In this document: positions 28,941 through 37,417 of the stretch, piece by piece
Layout of the letters: each line of letters opens with the position of its first letter
How positions within the stretch are numbered: the stretch's first letter is position 1
NCBI RefSeq assembly: GCF_000758685.1
Contig: NZ_CP009286.1
Location: forward strand, 216,501-280,500
From: Paenibacillus stellifer
GTDB taxonomy: Bacteria; Bacillota; Bacilli; Paenibacillales; Paenibacillaceae
Reading direction: 5' to 3'
Length of the DNA stretch: 64,000 bases
Translations under genes and position numbers: made by a program
The notes under the pieces: generated by a model
What the model saw: the letters and a program-made list of their open reading frames with translations, nothing else
What the model was told of the DNA's origin: nothing
Database searches by the model: none

Positions 28941-29486
28941 ATGCTGAAATTAAGAAATTCAACCATTAGAAAGCATTTGAACAATCTTACGAAGGAAGAG
29001 CTTGAGGCTGAAATCTTGAATTTGGTCAAGAAATACCCGATTATTCAAGAGCATTATTTTTCGGTGTTATTTCCTGATCAAGAGGAGGTCTTAGACAAGT
29101 ACAAGAAAATTATTGAAAAGGAATTCGGTCACCACAAGGGAGAGATTCTGCGTTACCCGGTTATGAAGCAAGCAATAAAGGACTTTAGTAATGTTTCAAC
29201 AAATAAGGGGCAAATTGCAGAGATAATGATTTTTACAGTGGAATGTGGAGTAGACTTTACGCTTTCGTATGGAGACATAGATGAAAAATTCTATCGTACT
29301 ATTTCAAGTATATATGAACAAGCTTTAAAGTATATTGTGGAAAATCAATTAGAAGACAAGTTTGTAGATCGATGCAATGTATTAATGCAGAGCAGTCAGG
29401 ATATTGGCTGGGGTTTTGGAGATGGGATGATGGATTTGTATAGCGATTATTTAGGACACATGGATGTAGAAGAAGACCTTGAGTAA
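28941..29486 (+). CDS. DUF6155-like protein of unknown function
   Basis: A 181-residue acidic cytoplasmic protein, N-terminus MLKLRNSTIRKHLNNLTKEELEAEILNLVKKYP, resembling a small Firmicute family often labelled DUF6155. It looks all-helical and has no visible catalytic motif or membrane segment. AAGGAGATC precedes the ATG by eight bases. It lies divergent from the helicase relic inside the ssrA island and is AT-rich, so it is probably imported cargo. Function unknown. Confidence 0.7.
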   Translation: MLKLRNSTIRKHLNNLTKEELEAEILNLVKKYPIIQEHYFSVLFPDQEEVLDKYKKIIEKEFGHHKGEILRYPVMKQAIKDFSNVSTNKGQIAEIMIFTVECGVDFTLSYGDIDEKFYRTISSIYEQALKYIVENQLEDKFVDRCNVLMQSSQDIGWGFGDGMMDLYSDYLGHMDVEEDLE

Positions 29487-29569
29487 CGTATACGGACGAA
29501 TTATTTAACCGTAAGGATTGTGTTATAATATTATAAAATAAATTCAAAATTCGAGCGAGGTGCTATCCA

Positions 29570-29767
29570 ATGCTGCCCCAAAGAGAAGAGTTGCAGCGGT
29601 TATTGAAAAAGGCCAATCAGCATGCAGTCGCAGAGGCCAAAAAGGCTGGAGCCTCCATTTATTATATAAAAGACGGCAAACGGATACGTGAAGATGCCAC
29701 TGGGCAAAAATTTGAGATTACTTACGATGTAGCCGGAAATCGAACTGAGCTTGTTAGTCATGACTGA
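29570..29767 (+). CDS. Small partner protein of the zeta-like toxin (putative antitoxin)
   Basis: A 65-residue protein with a helical N-terminal half (EELQRLLKKANQHAVAEAKKAGA) and a short C-terminal beta-rich half (IYYIKDGKRIREDATGQKFEITYD). GAGCGAGG lies upstream of the ATG. Its stop overlaps the start of the kinase-like gene (ATGACTGA), the tight arrangement typical of toxin-antitoxin pairs. I do not recognise a DNA-binding motif; antitoxin role is inferred from position and size. Confidence 0.65.
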   Translation: MLPQREELQRLLKKANQHAVAEAKKAGASIYYIKDGKRIREDATGQKFEITYDVAGNRTELVSHD

Positions 29768-30335
29768 TTGGGAGTCTGTAATGACGGTTTTTGCTGGCAC
29801 TAATGGAGCCGGGAAAAGCACAATCAGTTTTCAAATGAGGGATTATGTTGGAACGATTATTGATCCTGACCAGATTGCCAAAAGGATTAACCCGGAAGAT
29901 CCCAGAAGTGCAGACCTGTCTGCCGGACGAGAAGCTGTAAAGCAAATAAGGGAATTAATCGGGCGAAAAGAAAATTTCGCTATAGAAACCACTCTGTCGG
30001 GAAGTTTTGTTTTACGTCATATGAAGACAGCTAAGGAACAAGGTTATAAAGTCGTCATGTATTATATTGGTTTACAGGATGTGCAAATGCATATTGATCG
30101 GGTAGCTTCAAGAGTGGAACAGGGCGGGCACTGGATTGCGGAAGAAGATATCCGGTGGAGATATGGCCAATCTTTAAGTAACCTGATGCCTGCCATGGAG
30201 ATTTCAGATGAAGTCACCATTATCGACAACACCAGTGAACCTGAAGTTGTGGCGGAAATTAAACGTTCACAGATTAGCTTTTGCCGAGACGAGATTCCTA
30301 CATGGGCTACGGGAGCTTTGGAATTGTACTTGTAA
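29760..30335 (+). CDS. Zeta-toxin-family P-loop kinase
   Basis: A 191-residue P-loop protein. Walker A is FAGTNGAGKSTISF near the N-terminus; DPDQIAKRINP and AIETTLSGS follow, the latter matching the zeta-toxin substrate-binding pattern; YYIGLQDVQMHIDRVASRVEQGGHWI includes the conserved basic residues. Zeta toxins phosphorylate UDP-N-acetyl sugars and block wall synthesis. The ATG at 29760 overlaps the stop of the 65-residue partner gene. The protein is shorter than plasmid zeta toxins and belongs to the chromosomal branch. Cargo of the ssrA island. Confidence 0.8.
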   Translation: MTDWESVMTVFAGTNGAGKSTISFQMRDYVGTIIDPDQIAKRINPEDPRSADLSAGREAVKQIRELIGRKENFAIETTLSGSFVLRHMKTAKEQGYKVVMYYIGLQDVQMHIDRVASRVEQGGHWIAEEDIRWRYGQSLSNLMPAMEISDEVTIIDNTSEPEVVAEIKRSQISFCRDEIPTWATGALELYL

Positions 30336-30344
30336 TTCCAGCAG

Positions 30345-30440
30345 CAACTCCCCTCAAATTATGGCTCTGCACGTCCATGTTTCGGCCCCATATAGAGTAA
30401 AGTAGAAGACACCTTGAATGGTGTCTTTTTTCGTTTTAGT
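30345..30440 (+). repeat. Relic of the tmRNA end and its terminator
   Basis: Contains CAACTCCCCTC (30345-30355) like the tmRNA T arm, then GGCCCCATATAGAGTA (30384-30399) and a terminator flank that match the resident sequence after ssrA (24932-24990) almost base for base. Indicates a duplicated att/right flank. Confidence 0.8.
30405..30435 (+). terminator. Duplicated ssrA terminator
   Basis: AGACACC-TTGAAT-GGTGTCT then TTTTTCG, identical stem and loop to 24955-24985. Ends the zeta-like operon. Confidence 0.8.
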
Positions 30441-30490
30441 TACTTTCCTTCAAGGCTTAGTGCCCTTGAAAGATGGTATAATAATAACGA

Positions 30491-30898
30491 ATGGAGCTGA
30501 TGCCGATGGATTTGCTGGACCCGCGTGTTGATTTTGTATCCAAACGGATATTTGGCAGCGAGAACAACAAGGATGTGCTGTTGGCTTTTCTTAATCGCAT
30601 TTTCACCGAAGCTGGCGAGCCGCCGCTGACCGAGATTATTCTGATGAATCCCTACACGGATAAAGATGATCCACTCGACAAACAATCCATCTTTGATGTT
30701 TACGCTAAGACCTCGGAAGGCAAACTGATTGATATAGAGATGCAACTGTTTAATAAGTACGACATCGAGAAACGAACGCTATTCTATTGGAGCAAACGAT
30801 ATGCGAGTCAACTGAGTGAGAGAGACAAGTATCCAGAGCTAAAGAAATGCGTAACGATTAACATTTTAAACTATGCGTTCTTGAAGAATAAACAATAT
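30491..30898 (+). pseudogene. Rpn-type nuclease (PD-(D/E)XK transposase family), 5' part, interrupted by IS21 element
   Basis: The first 136 codons of a recombination-promoting-nuclease (Rpn) family gene: DPRVDFVSKRIFGSENNKD at the start and the PD-(D/E)XK core IDIEMQLFNKYDIEKRTLFYWSKRYASQL. The frame is cut at codons KNKQY by the IS element at 30899 and continues at 33448. Removing the element plus one ATAT duplicate restores KNKQYHNVFHLRED in frame. The true start may be ATG 30506, with GGAG upstream. Rpn proteins are DNA endonucleases promoting recombination or acting as defence factors. Confidence 0.85.
30895..30898. repeat. IS21 target-site duplication, left (ATAT)
   Basis: ATAT, matching 33448-33451. 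Confidence 0.75.
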
Positions 30899-30909
30899 TG
30901 TGTTTTGTC

Positions 30910-31016
30910 AAGTGGAATTCCCTGTTTGGATCATCGGTTTTTCCCTGGTCGGATCAAAATAATTCCTTGGTGTAATCATCAGAAATTCCCTGGTCGGATC
31001 ATCAAAAATCCCTGGT
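30910..31016. repeat. Left multiple terminal repeats of the IS21 element
   Basis: Four to five copies of a ~22-bp unit, core GATCATCA.AAATTCCCTGG, at about 30910, 30930, 30951, 30974 and 30996. Presumed IstA binding sites. Confidence 0.7.
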
Positions 31017-31035
31017 GAATTTCCAGTTGCTTCTG

Positions 31036-31776
31036 TTACTTTTGGCGCATCAGGGCGTGCTTCAGGCGGTAGCTCTCCCCTTCAAAGACAATCAGTTGTC
31101 CATGGTGGGCGAGCCGGTCAATCATCGCGGCAGCCATCTGGTCGTCAGTAAAGATTGAGCCCCACTTGGAGAACTCCAGGTTCGTGGTCAGAACCAGACT
31201 GCGGCGTTCGTAGCTGGCGGCAATCACCTGAAACAACAGTTGGGCTTCCTCCCGGTCCATCGGCAGATATCCCCATTCATCCAGGATCACAAGCTCCGCC
31301 TTCTCCAAATCCTTCATCGTTCGTTCCAGCGACCCGGCACGTTTGCTTTCACTAAGGCGGGTTACCAACGACGCCGCCGTGAAAAAGCGGGTGGACAGCC
31401 CAAGTTCGCAAGCTTTCACGCCTAGGGCAATCGCCAAATGCGTTTTTCCGGTGCCAACGGGGCCGTACAGCACCAGATTCTTTTTGTCCCGGACAAACTG
31501 ACACGAGGTCAGTTCGTCCGTACTCAGCCCGGAGGGCAGGCGTAAGGCATTCAGTTCATAGCCTTCCAGCGTTTTACGGATGGGAAAGGCGGCACGCTGA
31601 AACAGACGGAGCTTCCGCATCCTCTCCCGGTGCTCGAGCTCTTCTCGAAACACCTGGTGTACAAACTCTTCCTGCTTGGGCGTCGCCTCCACATCGCACA
31701 GGCGCACGGCATTCTGGCTAAGAATCAGTTGTCGGCAAAACCGTGAGATTTCACTGCGGATTTCACTGCGGTCCAT
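31036..31776 (-). CDS. istB: IstB, IS21 helper ATPase
   Basis: A 246-residue DnaC-like AAA+ ATPase. Walker A is LYGPVGTGKTHLAIALG, Walker B is LVILDEWGYLPMD, sensor region LVLTTNLEFSKW. IstB assembles on DNA and stimulates IstA transposase. AGGAGG lies nine bases before ATG 31776; this start overlaps the end of istA by 14 bases, the usual coupling. The open frame upstream of 31776 belongs to istA territory. Confidence 0.93.
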   Translation of the reverse strand: MDRSEIRSEISRFCRQLILSQNAVRLCDVEATPKQEEFVHQVFREELEHRERMRKLRLFQRAAFPIRKTLEGYELNALRLPSGLSTDELTSCQFVRDKKNLVLYGPVGTGKTHLAIALGVKACELGLSTRFFTAASLVTRLSESKRAGSLERTMKDLEKAELVILDEWGYLPMDREEAQLLFQVIAASYERRSLVLTTNLEFSKWGSIFTDDQMAAAMIDRLAHHGQLIVFEGESYRLKHALMRQK

Positions 31777-33262
31777 AGAGCTCGCCTCCTGTCGTCGGGT
31801 GAGGTAATAGAGCTTCATCGTAAAGACGCATGTCCGGCCCCGGCGAGGCTGCCGTATCCAGTCCATAGCCTGCCATCCGGGCGGCAATGACCGCTGTATT
31901 CACGGAAAGGCCATCGGCACGGCGGCGGACAATCGCTTCCTGCAGGCTGCTCACGGCCACGTCCAGTCCATAGCGATCCGACAGATCCTTGACCATACGC
32001 AGAGCTTGTCTAAGCCCGCTGCGGTCAAGATCGTCCATGTAATCCCGCACATCATAGGACATCTGAGAGCGCATGACACTGTTCTTCCAGGCGGCAGGTT
32101 TGGCAATCAAGGAGTCCAGCATGGTCAGCCAATCGACGGTGTCCGTCCGTTCGCTGCCAAACTGCCGGGCATGCCGGGAGATGGCTTCACCGGCTTCGTC
32201 CAGCGGTTCAATGAAATGAGCGCTCACACGTACCATGACGTCTTGCTCCGCGTACATGGGTGACGACGAATAGGTATGCTTGCCTTCGAGCACAAACTTG
32301 CCGTAGCCGTTGGTCTTCACCTCTACATAGCGGCAGGCTTCAAACGGCAACCGGGGGAGAGGCAGCAGTGCGGCTTGGTCGGCCTGAAACAAATCGCAAA
32401 TGGGTGTGTCTTTTTTGTAATGCTCCCTCAGGTTGTCCAGATCGCACATCTGGAGCAGTTCGGTGTTCCACTCGGGTAGGGACGGCGCCGACGGCAGAGG
32501 GACGAAGTAATTTCGGCGCACATAACCGACCTTGTTCTCGACATTGCCTTTTTCATGGCCGCTGGCCGGGTTGCAGAAGGTGACCTCAAAGCCAAAATGG
32601 GACTGGAAGCGTTGAAACAGTTGAGTGAGCCGTACGCTTTCCCCGATTCGCCGTCCGGCTCCCGTGGCATTATCCAGCACCAGTCGCCACGGCACTCCCC
32701 CAATGTGACGGAAGACATCCATCAGTCCTTGAGAGAGACATTCGGCGGTTTCGCCGAGAAAACACTGGACAAAAGCCGCGTTGCTTTGGGGAAAGGAAAC
32801 CACCAGATACCTACAGACGCTCCGAATTCCATTCAGGATGACATCGCATTCGCCGAAATCGGCCTGCGCTTCTCCCGGGTGCCACTGGAGTTCCAGGAAG
32901 CCGTTTTTGCTGAGCTGTTGCCGCTTGCGAATCTCTCTTACATAGCGTACAACCGTCGGGTAGGAGCAGTCGAATTCAGGAACGCTTTGGCACAACCGGT
33001 CATAGACCCGCTTGCCGGTATGACGCTGTTTGTAGCGATTCTGTTCATCTTCTTTGAGCCAAGACTCAATGGTGGATTTATAGGGGTCCAGCTTGGAGAT
33101 TCGAGATTCCAGCGCTGGGGGCTTCGGTGAGAAATCCTCCTGCGCCATATACTTGCGTACGGTCTTGGGGTCCATCCCGACCTCTTGGGCAATCTGATAG
33201 GGCCCCTTCTGTTGAAGCTGCAACTCTTTAATGCGGTGGACTTGCTCCATGCTCTTCGTCAT
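31763..33262 (-). CDS. istA: IstA, IS21 transposase
   Basis: A 499-residue IS21 transposase. N-terminal HTH (KELQLQQKGPYQIAQEVGMDPKTVRKYM), then the DDE core: first Asp in GEAQADFGECDV, second in RLVLDNATG, Glu in GHEKGNVENKVGYVRR; a beta-barrel and C-terminal basic part follow. It cuts and joins IS ends at a new target. ATG 33262 follows AGGAGGAGAAAGG. Length is normal and no frame break is visible. Confidence 0.94.
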   Translation of the reverse strand: MTKSMEQVHRIKELQLQQKGPYQIAQEVGMDPKTVRKYMAQEDFSPKPPALESRISKLDPYKSTIESWLKEDEQNRYKQRHTGKRVYDRLCQSVPEFDCSYPTVVRYVREIRKRQQLSKNGFLELQWHPGEAQADFGECDVILNGIRSVCRYLVVSFPQSNAAFVQCFLGETAECLSQGLMDVFRHIGGVPWRLVLDNATGAGRRIGESVRLTQLFQRFQSHFGFEVTFCNPASGHEKGNVENKVGYVRRNYFVPLPSAPSLPEWNTELLQMCDLDNLREHYKKDTPICDLFQADQAALLPLPRLPFEACRYVEVKTNGYGKFVLEGKHTYSSSPMYAEQDVMVRVSAHFIEPLDEAGEAISRHARQFGSERTDTVDWLTMLDSLIAKPAAWKNSVMRSQMSYDVRDYMDDLDRSGLRQALRMVKDLSDRYGLDVAVSSLQEAIVRRRADGLSVNTAVIAARMAGYGLDTAASPGPDMRLYDEALLPHPTTGGELYGPQ

Positions 33263-33316
33263 CCTTTCTCCTCCTTGCATAACAAGGAGAATTGTACGAA
33301 ATTTCAGGATGACCCG

Positions 33317-33412
33317 GGGGAATTCCACACTCTGAATTTCCAGTTCCGATCAGGGAATTCTTGATGATCGCATCAGGGATTTCCTGTTGATCACACCAGG
33401 GATTTTTCGCTG
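33317..33412. repeat. Right multiple terminal repeats of the IS21 element
   Basis: Three to four inverted copies of the same ~22-bp unit as at the left end (minus-strand cores AAAAATCCCTGGTG, GAAATCCCTGATG, GAATTCCCTGATC). Confidence 0.7.
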
Positions 33413-33447
33413 ATCGAAACCTCCATTTCTATTTGATCATAAACACA

Positions 33448-33451
33448 ATAT
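33448..33451. repeat. IS21 target-site duplication, right (ATAT)
   Basis: ATAT, matching 30895-30898. Confidence 0.75.
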
Positions 33452-33874
33452 CATAATGTATTTCATTTGCGGGAAGACCGAACAGGGATATCCTTGATTG
33501 ACGACATTGAGGTGCACTTCCTGGAGTTACCGAAGCTGGATGAACGTAGTGTTCCGTCTGAAGGCGGATTGATCAATTGGTTGTTGTTTCTGAAAGGCGC
33601 CGATACATCACACTGGGAGGTGCTGAAGATGAATGAGCCGGGTTTGGAAAAGGCGATGGATACTCTTCAATATCTAAGTCAGGATTCGGATGCCAGACGG
33701 CTGTACGAGGCCAGGCAGAAGTATTTGCATGATGAAGCCTCTATGCTGGAAAGTGCAGAGTTGGCTGGAATCAAAAGAGTAGCTAAAAATATGCTTGAAA
33801 TGAATATGGATATAGCGACTATCGCAAAGGCCACTGGATTATCGGAACAAGAGATTAATGCTTTGAGGAAGTAA
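33452..33874 (+). pseudogene. Rpn-type nuclease, 3' part after the IS21 element
   Basis: Continuation of the gene at 30491: HNVFHLREDRTGISLIDDI, then EVHFLELPKLDE (a family hallmark) and a C-terminal helical region ending in an HTH-like segment MDIATIAKATGLSEQEINALRK. The frame is intact to the stop, so before IS insertion the gene coded for about 275 residues. A TTG at 33467 could start a short truncated product, with no good ribosome site. Confidence 0.85.
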
Positions 33875-34029
33875 GAAAAATAGGAGTATCCTATGGTGAA
33901 AAAGCGCTCTTTTGTTATTAATGTTTCGCGATACTACTTTATAGAGAAGTCATTGATAATGGCAGGTTGAAGTACAGTTTAAAACTGACGTTTATTGTTG
34001 AGTTAAACAAAAAAATGGTTAACAAATCA

Positions 34030-34070
34030 AATAAGCCACCAGACAGCAAGTTGGTGGCTTATTCGATTTT
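34030..34070 (+). terminator. Terminator in the gap after the Rpn gene
   Basis: AATAAGCCACCA / TGGTGGCTTATT then CGATTTT. The 33875-34287 gap otherwise shows only AT-rich sequence and no gene. Confidence 0.75.
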
Positions 34071-34287
34071 GACTTGAAAAATACACACATTATTTCAATC
34101 CACAGATAAAGTTATCTGACTCATACCCTTTAAGCATAGTATAGATGCTATGTTGCTACAAGAGCATAATTATACTATTTTAGTTCAATGTATGTATTTT
34201 TCAAAGATATATTGTCATAGAAAAATAGTGATAATACAGGTGAATTATGGTTAGGAATTCCAAATTGATATAAAAGGGAGAATGGTT

Positions 34288-34725
34288 ATGAGCGATGATT
34301 TTAAAGATCAAGGATCTGATATCCAGCAGTTAGAATGGTTTTTACCTGGTCCTCCTAAGCCGGTATTTTCAATAAATGTATCTAATGAAAAGGGATTTTG
34401 TTTAAACAGTAAGCTTTATGAATTTATTCCTAAACAGTTAACAGTAGGAATAAGTTCAGACGGAAAAATTATTGGATTGTTAGGGATAGCTGAAAAAGGC
34501 TATCAAGTTTTGAAAAATGGAAAAATTAAAGACCATGAATTGATTAGGCAAATCGAAAAACGCGGGATTTCTTTTCCAGCAAATTATATTGTTGAAAAAA
34601 AAGATGATATATGGTTTGCCGCGTTAGTTCCTCCAAAGCAAGTGCCACTTACTCCCCAAAAAACTCCTAAGAAACCCAGAAAAAATGGACTCCGTAATAT
34701 GCTTCCTAAGAAAGATATACAGTGA
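34288..34725 (+). CDS. Unknown protein paired with a sigma-like gene
   Basis: A 145-residue protein I do not recognise. It has a hydrophobic but not membrane-spanning middle, a central segment GISSDGKIIGLLGIAEKGYQVLKNGK, and a basic Pro/Lys-rich C-terminus (TPQKTPKKPRKNG). AGGGAG lies seven bases before ATG 34288; the ATG at 34282 is too close. Its stop overlaps the GTG of the next gene by three bases, so the two are translationally coupled. It could be a sigma-factor partner or regulator, which is inference from position only. AT-rich. Confidence 0.6.
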   Translation: MSDDFKDQGSDIQQLEWFLPGPPKPVFSINVSNEKGFCLNSKLYEFIPKQLTVGISSDGKIIGLLGIAEKGYQVLKNGKIKDHELIRQIEKRGISFPANYIVEKKDDIWFAALVPPKQVPLTPQKTPKKPRKNGLRNMLPKKDIQ

Positions 34726-35246
34726 AAGAGAAAATTACTGAGGCAGATGTCGTAAAGCACTACATTCCGCTGGTCGTTAGAGAATGTAAAAATTCATATA
34801 AAGGTTTGGAAGCAGAAGATAGGATCACAGAGGGTAGGGTGGCTCTTATCCATGCTATCCGTACCTATAGTACCCAATTTGGTTGCTTTGAAGATTATCT
34901 TCTAACACAGTTGAAAATAATTATGAACCAAAAAAACAAAGAAGCATGGGCTGTTAAGAGAATAGAATCTATTTTTTCTTTGGATGCACCAGTGCGCACT
35001 CACAATGAATCTCACACACACTTAGAATTTATAAGATCAATTCCATATGATGATACTACTATCGATGTGGATATATTTATGGGGAAATTATCATCCTTAG
35101 AAAGTCGAGTTACTCATCTTTTAATTAATGGGAATGATCTAAAAAAGATTTCTGATGAGTTAAGGCTTTCTTCGGGACAAGTTGAATCTATTATGGAACA
35201 ACTTCAAAGTAGAGCTAAGCAATATTTAGATGTAGACAAGAAATGA
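34722..35246 (+). CDS. Sigma-70-like protein, small
   Basis: A 174-residue protein resembling small sigma-70-like factors: region-2-like segment HYIPLVVRECKNSYKGLEAEDRITEGRVALIHAIRTYSTQFGCFEDYLLTQLK with the order seen in SigI/SigO-type and phage-type sigma factors, and a region-4-like HTH (LKKISDELRLSSGQVESIMEQLQSRAK). It starts with GTG overlapping the previous stop. Because region 2 is divergent, promoter recognition cannot be predicted. Cargo of the island, just before a tmRNA relic. Confidence 0.65.
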   Translation: MKEKITEADVVKHYIPLVVRECKNSYKGLEAEDRITEGRVALIHAIRTYSTQFGCFEDYLLTQLKIIMNQKNKEAWAVKRIESIFSLDAPVRTHNESHTHLEFIRSIPYDDTTIDVDIFMGKLSSLESRVTHLLINGNDLKKISDELRLSSGQVESIMEQLQSRAKQYLDVDKK

Positions 35247-35273
35247 TATATGTTGGGGCCAATTTGGGGGAGT

Positions 35274-35412
35274 TTGGTCTCCGCCTGGGGTCAGCAGAAG
35301 AAGATAATCAGGCTGACCCAACGTATAGCTGGTTACGGGGCGTCTCTCGGGTTACATCAAAACTGTAACTACATTCGTAGAATCTTATGTGGCATTATCT
35401 TCGGGCAGGAGG
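35274..35412 (+). repeat. Partial tmRNA copy 3 (degenerate)
   Basis: Aligns with resident tmRNA from GGTCTCCGCCTGGGGTCAGC through the segment ATCTTATGTGGCATTATC near the T arm; several substitutions, T arm lost. Closer to the resident copy in the loop GTCAGCAGAAGAAGATAATC than copy 2 is. Confidence 0.85.
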
Positions 35413-35527
35413 CGGATTATTTCTTTGAAAAAAAGGGATCGTATGTTCGCAAAAAGTGTTTATTTCCTTCAAATTTTGTGTATAATAAAGCTGATTGTCC
35501 AACTTGATCCAAAGGGGATGAAGAATA

Positions 35528-35965
35528 ATGTCAATCCGTTTGAACCCGTATTTTGTCTTTAATGGGAACACAAGAGAAGCTCTGTATTTTTATGAAAAAG
35601 CGCTGCGCGGGAGTGTGGTCGGGATCATGACGTTCGGGGATTTGCCGGAAGATCCGAATCATCCGCTGACCGATGAGATGAAAAACCTTGTGATGCATGC
35701 GCATTTGAAGGTTGGTGATGCAGATCTCATGTTCTCCGATACTTTTCCGGGTACGTCGCATCAAGCAGACGGGGATACGGTTCAGATTGCCATCCATCCT
35801 ACAGAAGAAGCAGTCGCACGGGAGATTTTCGCTGCACTGCAAGACGGTGGTCAAGTGGTCATGCCCCAGCAGAAGACGGATTGGAGCCCTTTGTATGGGA
35901 TTGTTAAGGACAAGTTCGGCGTTACTTTTCAAGTGAATGTCCCAGGGGAGCAGCCACAGGGATAA
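35528..35965 (+). CDS. VOC-superfamily (PhnB/YjdN-like) protein
   Basis: A 145-residue glyoxalase-fold protein. N-terminus LNPYFVFNGNTREALYFYEKAL and C-terminus WSPLYGIVKDKFGVTFQVNV are typical of the PhnB/YjdN group, whose members are found beside resistance or stress genes and whose reaction is largely unknown. GC content is closer to the core than the sigma-like pair upstream. A ribosome site (AAAGGGGATG) precedes the ATG. Lies between tmRNA copies 3 and 4 with a second VOC gene. Confidence 0.85.
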   Translation: MSIRLNPYFVFNGNTREALYFYEKALRGSVVGIMTFGDLPEDPNHPLTDEMKNLVMHAHLKVGDADLMFSDTFPGTSHQADGDTVQIAIHPTEEAVAREIFAALQDGGQVVMPQQKTDWSPLYGIVKDKFGVTFQVNVPGEQPQG

Positions 35966-36037
35966 CATTATGCAGTTTTCACTCCGCCCACAATACGCCT
36001 ACTGTCCGGATGGACAGCAGCTGAGGAGGAATGATTT

Positions 36038-36955
36038 GTGGCAAACGAGAATCAGACCATCGTGCCGCATATATGGTATGACAAAGAAGTGGTAGAAGCA
36101 GCTAATTTTTACGCCTCTGTTTTCCCCGAATCCAAGGTTACGAGTGTTACGACACTTCACGACACACCGTCAGGTGACTGTGACCAAGTCTCATTTGAAA
36201 TATGGGGACAGAAGTTTATGGCCATCAGTGCAGGGCCGTATTTCAAGTTAAATCCGTCAGTGTCTTTCTTCGTTAATTTTGATCCGTCACGCGACATGGA
36301 CGCAGCACAGAAAATAGATGAGGTCTGGAACAAATTATCAGAGGGCGGCCAAGCACTAATGCCGCTTGATAAGTATCCATTCAGTGAGCGGTACGGCTGG
36401 ATTCAGGATAAATATGGCGTGTCCTGGCAGCTGATCCTTACGAATCCGGAAGGTGAGGAGCGGCCGGCTATTATCCCGTCGTTACTGTTTGTCGGTGATA
36501 AGTGTGGCAAGGCGGAAGAGGCCATGTCTCTCTATTTATCTGTATTTGGCAACTCGCGGCAGGGAACGATTGCCCGCTATCCTAAAGGCTCAGAGCCTGA
36601 CCAGGAAGGAACCATTATGTTCGCTGACTTCATGCTGGAGAAGCAGTGGTTCACCGTAATGGACAGCGCGCATGATCATAAATTCAATTTCAACGAAGCC
36701 ATCTCCTTTATGGTGAAATGTGATTCGCAAGAGGAGATTGATCACTACTGGGAGAAGCTTTCTGCAGTTCCCGAGGCTGAGCAATGCGGCTGGCTGACCG
36801 ATAAGTTTGGTGTGTCGTGGCAGATTGTTCCGGCCGAGATGGACGAGATGCTGGAGAAGGGAACACCGGAGCAAATTGCGCGTGTTACGAAGGCTTTTCT
36901 GCAGATGAAAAAATTCGACCTTGCAGCATTGCATAAGGCTTATAAGGGCGAGTGA
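36038..36955 (+). CDS. Two-domain VOC protein (3-demethylubiquinone methyltransferase-like fold)
   Basis: A 305-residue protein with two tandem VOC domains: residues about 7-140 ([22 protein letters not shown]...[15 protein letters not shown]) and 150-290 ([26 protein letters not shown]...[15 protein letters not shown]). It belongs to the PhnB-like group once labelled 3-demethylubiquinone-9 3-methyltransferase; true activity unknown. GTG start at 36038, AGGAGG upstream. 72 bases after the single-domain VOC gene, so probably co-transcribed. Ends at a strong terminator. Confidence 0.87.
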   Translation: MANENQTIVPHIWYDKEVVEAANFYASVFPESKVTSVTTLHDTPSGDCDQVSFEIWGQKFMAISAGPYFKLNPSVSFFVNFDPSRDMDAAQKIDEVWNKLSEGGQALMPLDKYPFSERYGWIQDKYGVSWQLILTNPEGEERPAIIPSLLFVGDKCGKAEEAMSLYLSVFGNSRQGTIARYPKGSEPDQEGTIMFADFMLEKQWFTVMDSAHDHKFNFNEAISFMVKCDSQEEIDHYWEKLSAVPEAEQCGWLTDKFGVSWQIVPAEMDEMLEKGTPEQIARVTKAFLQMKKFDLAALHKAYKGE

Positions 36956-37010
36956 CTGTATAATCCCTCCCCCTACCCTCTGCCAGAGGAAGCAGGGTTA
37001 TAGTAACGCA

Positions 37011-37046
37011 AAAAAAGCGATGAGAGAAAACCCTCACCGCTTTTTT
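37011..37046 (+). terminator. Terminator after the VOC gene pair
   Basis: AAAAAAGCGATGAG pairs with CTCACCGCTTTTTT. Confidence 0.85.
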
Positions 37047-37126
37047 GTTGTGCTTTGCAGCGGCTCATTTATCAAATGGTAAGGGTCGATCTCTTTAGCC
37101 GTAAGGAAGAGCGATTAGCATAAAAC

Positions 37127-37253
37127 CTCCGTCTGGGGTCAGAAGAAGAAAACAATCAGGCTGACCCAACATATAACCGGTCACGGGACGTTACGTGGGT
37201 GACATCACAACTGGGAATACACTCGTAGAAGACTCGTAGAAGCTTATGTGCCG
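37127..37253 (+). repeat. Partial tmRNA copy 4 (degenerate)
   Basis: Aligns with resident tmRNA from CTCCGTCTGGGGTCAG through AGCTTATGTGCCG; contains an internal 11-base duplication of ACTCGTAGAAG. The rest of the 36956-37413 gap holds the VOC terminator and AT-rich promoter-like sequence for the next genes. Confidence 0.82.
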
Positions 37254-37393
37254 GTGGTCCTTTCTCTGCTTGTAAGAGCAGCTTTAAACTCACACAGGAT
37301 TTTGTTAAAATGTACATACGTTATAATTATTATTACTGTTATAAGGTATAACTTTCGGCTAAAAGTTCATACTATATAGGAGGAAAAGATCAA

Positions 37394-37417
37394 ATGAATG
37401 GTGTGTCGAAGGCATGA
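37394..37417 (+). other. Seven-codon leader ORF overlapping the antitoxin start
   Basis: AGGAGGA (37378-37384) is nine bases before an ATG that reads MNGVSKA and stops with TGA at 37415-37417. This stop overlaps the antitoxin ATG at 37414 (ATGA). The antitoxin has no good ribosome site of its own, so it is probably translated by re-initiation. Confidence 0.55.

Larger units (their letters stand above)
30899..33447. mobile_element. Intact IS21-family insertion sequence
   Basis: 2,549 bp, begins TGTGTTTTG and ends CATAAACACA, so the tips are TG...CA inverted repeats. Inside each end are several ~22-bp subterminal repeats with core TCCCTGGT or TCCCTGAT, a typical IS21 feature. It holds istA and istB on the minus strand and is flanked by ATAT duplications. 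Both genes look intact, so the insertion is probably recent. Confidence 0.9.

Noticed and set aside
30910..31016. Short direct repeats near 30.9-31.0 kb as a CRISPR or iteron array
   Set aside because: They mirror inverted copies at 33.3-33.4 kb and are IS21 terminal repeats.
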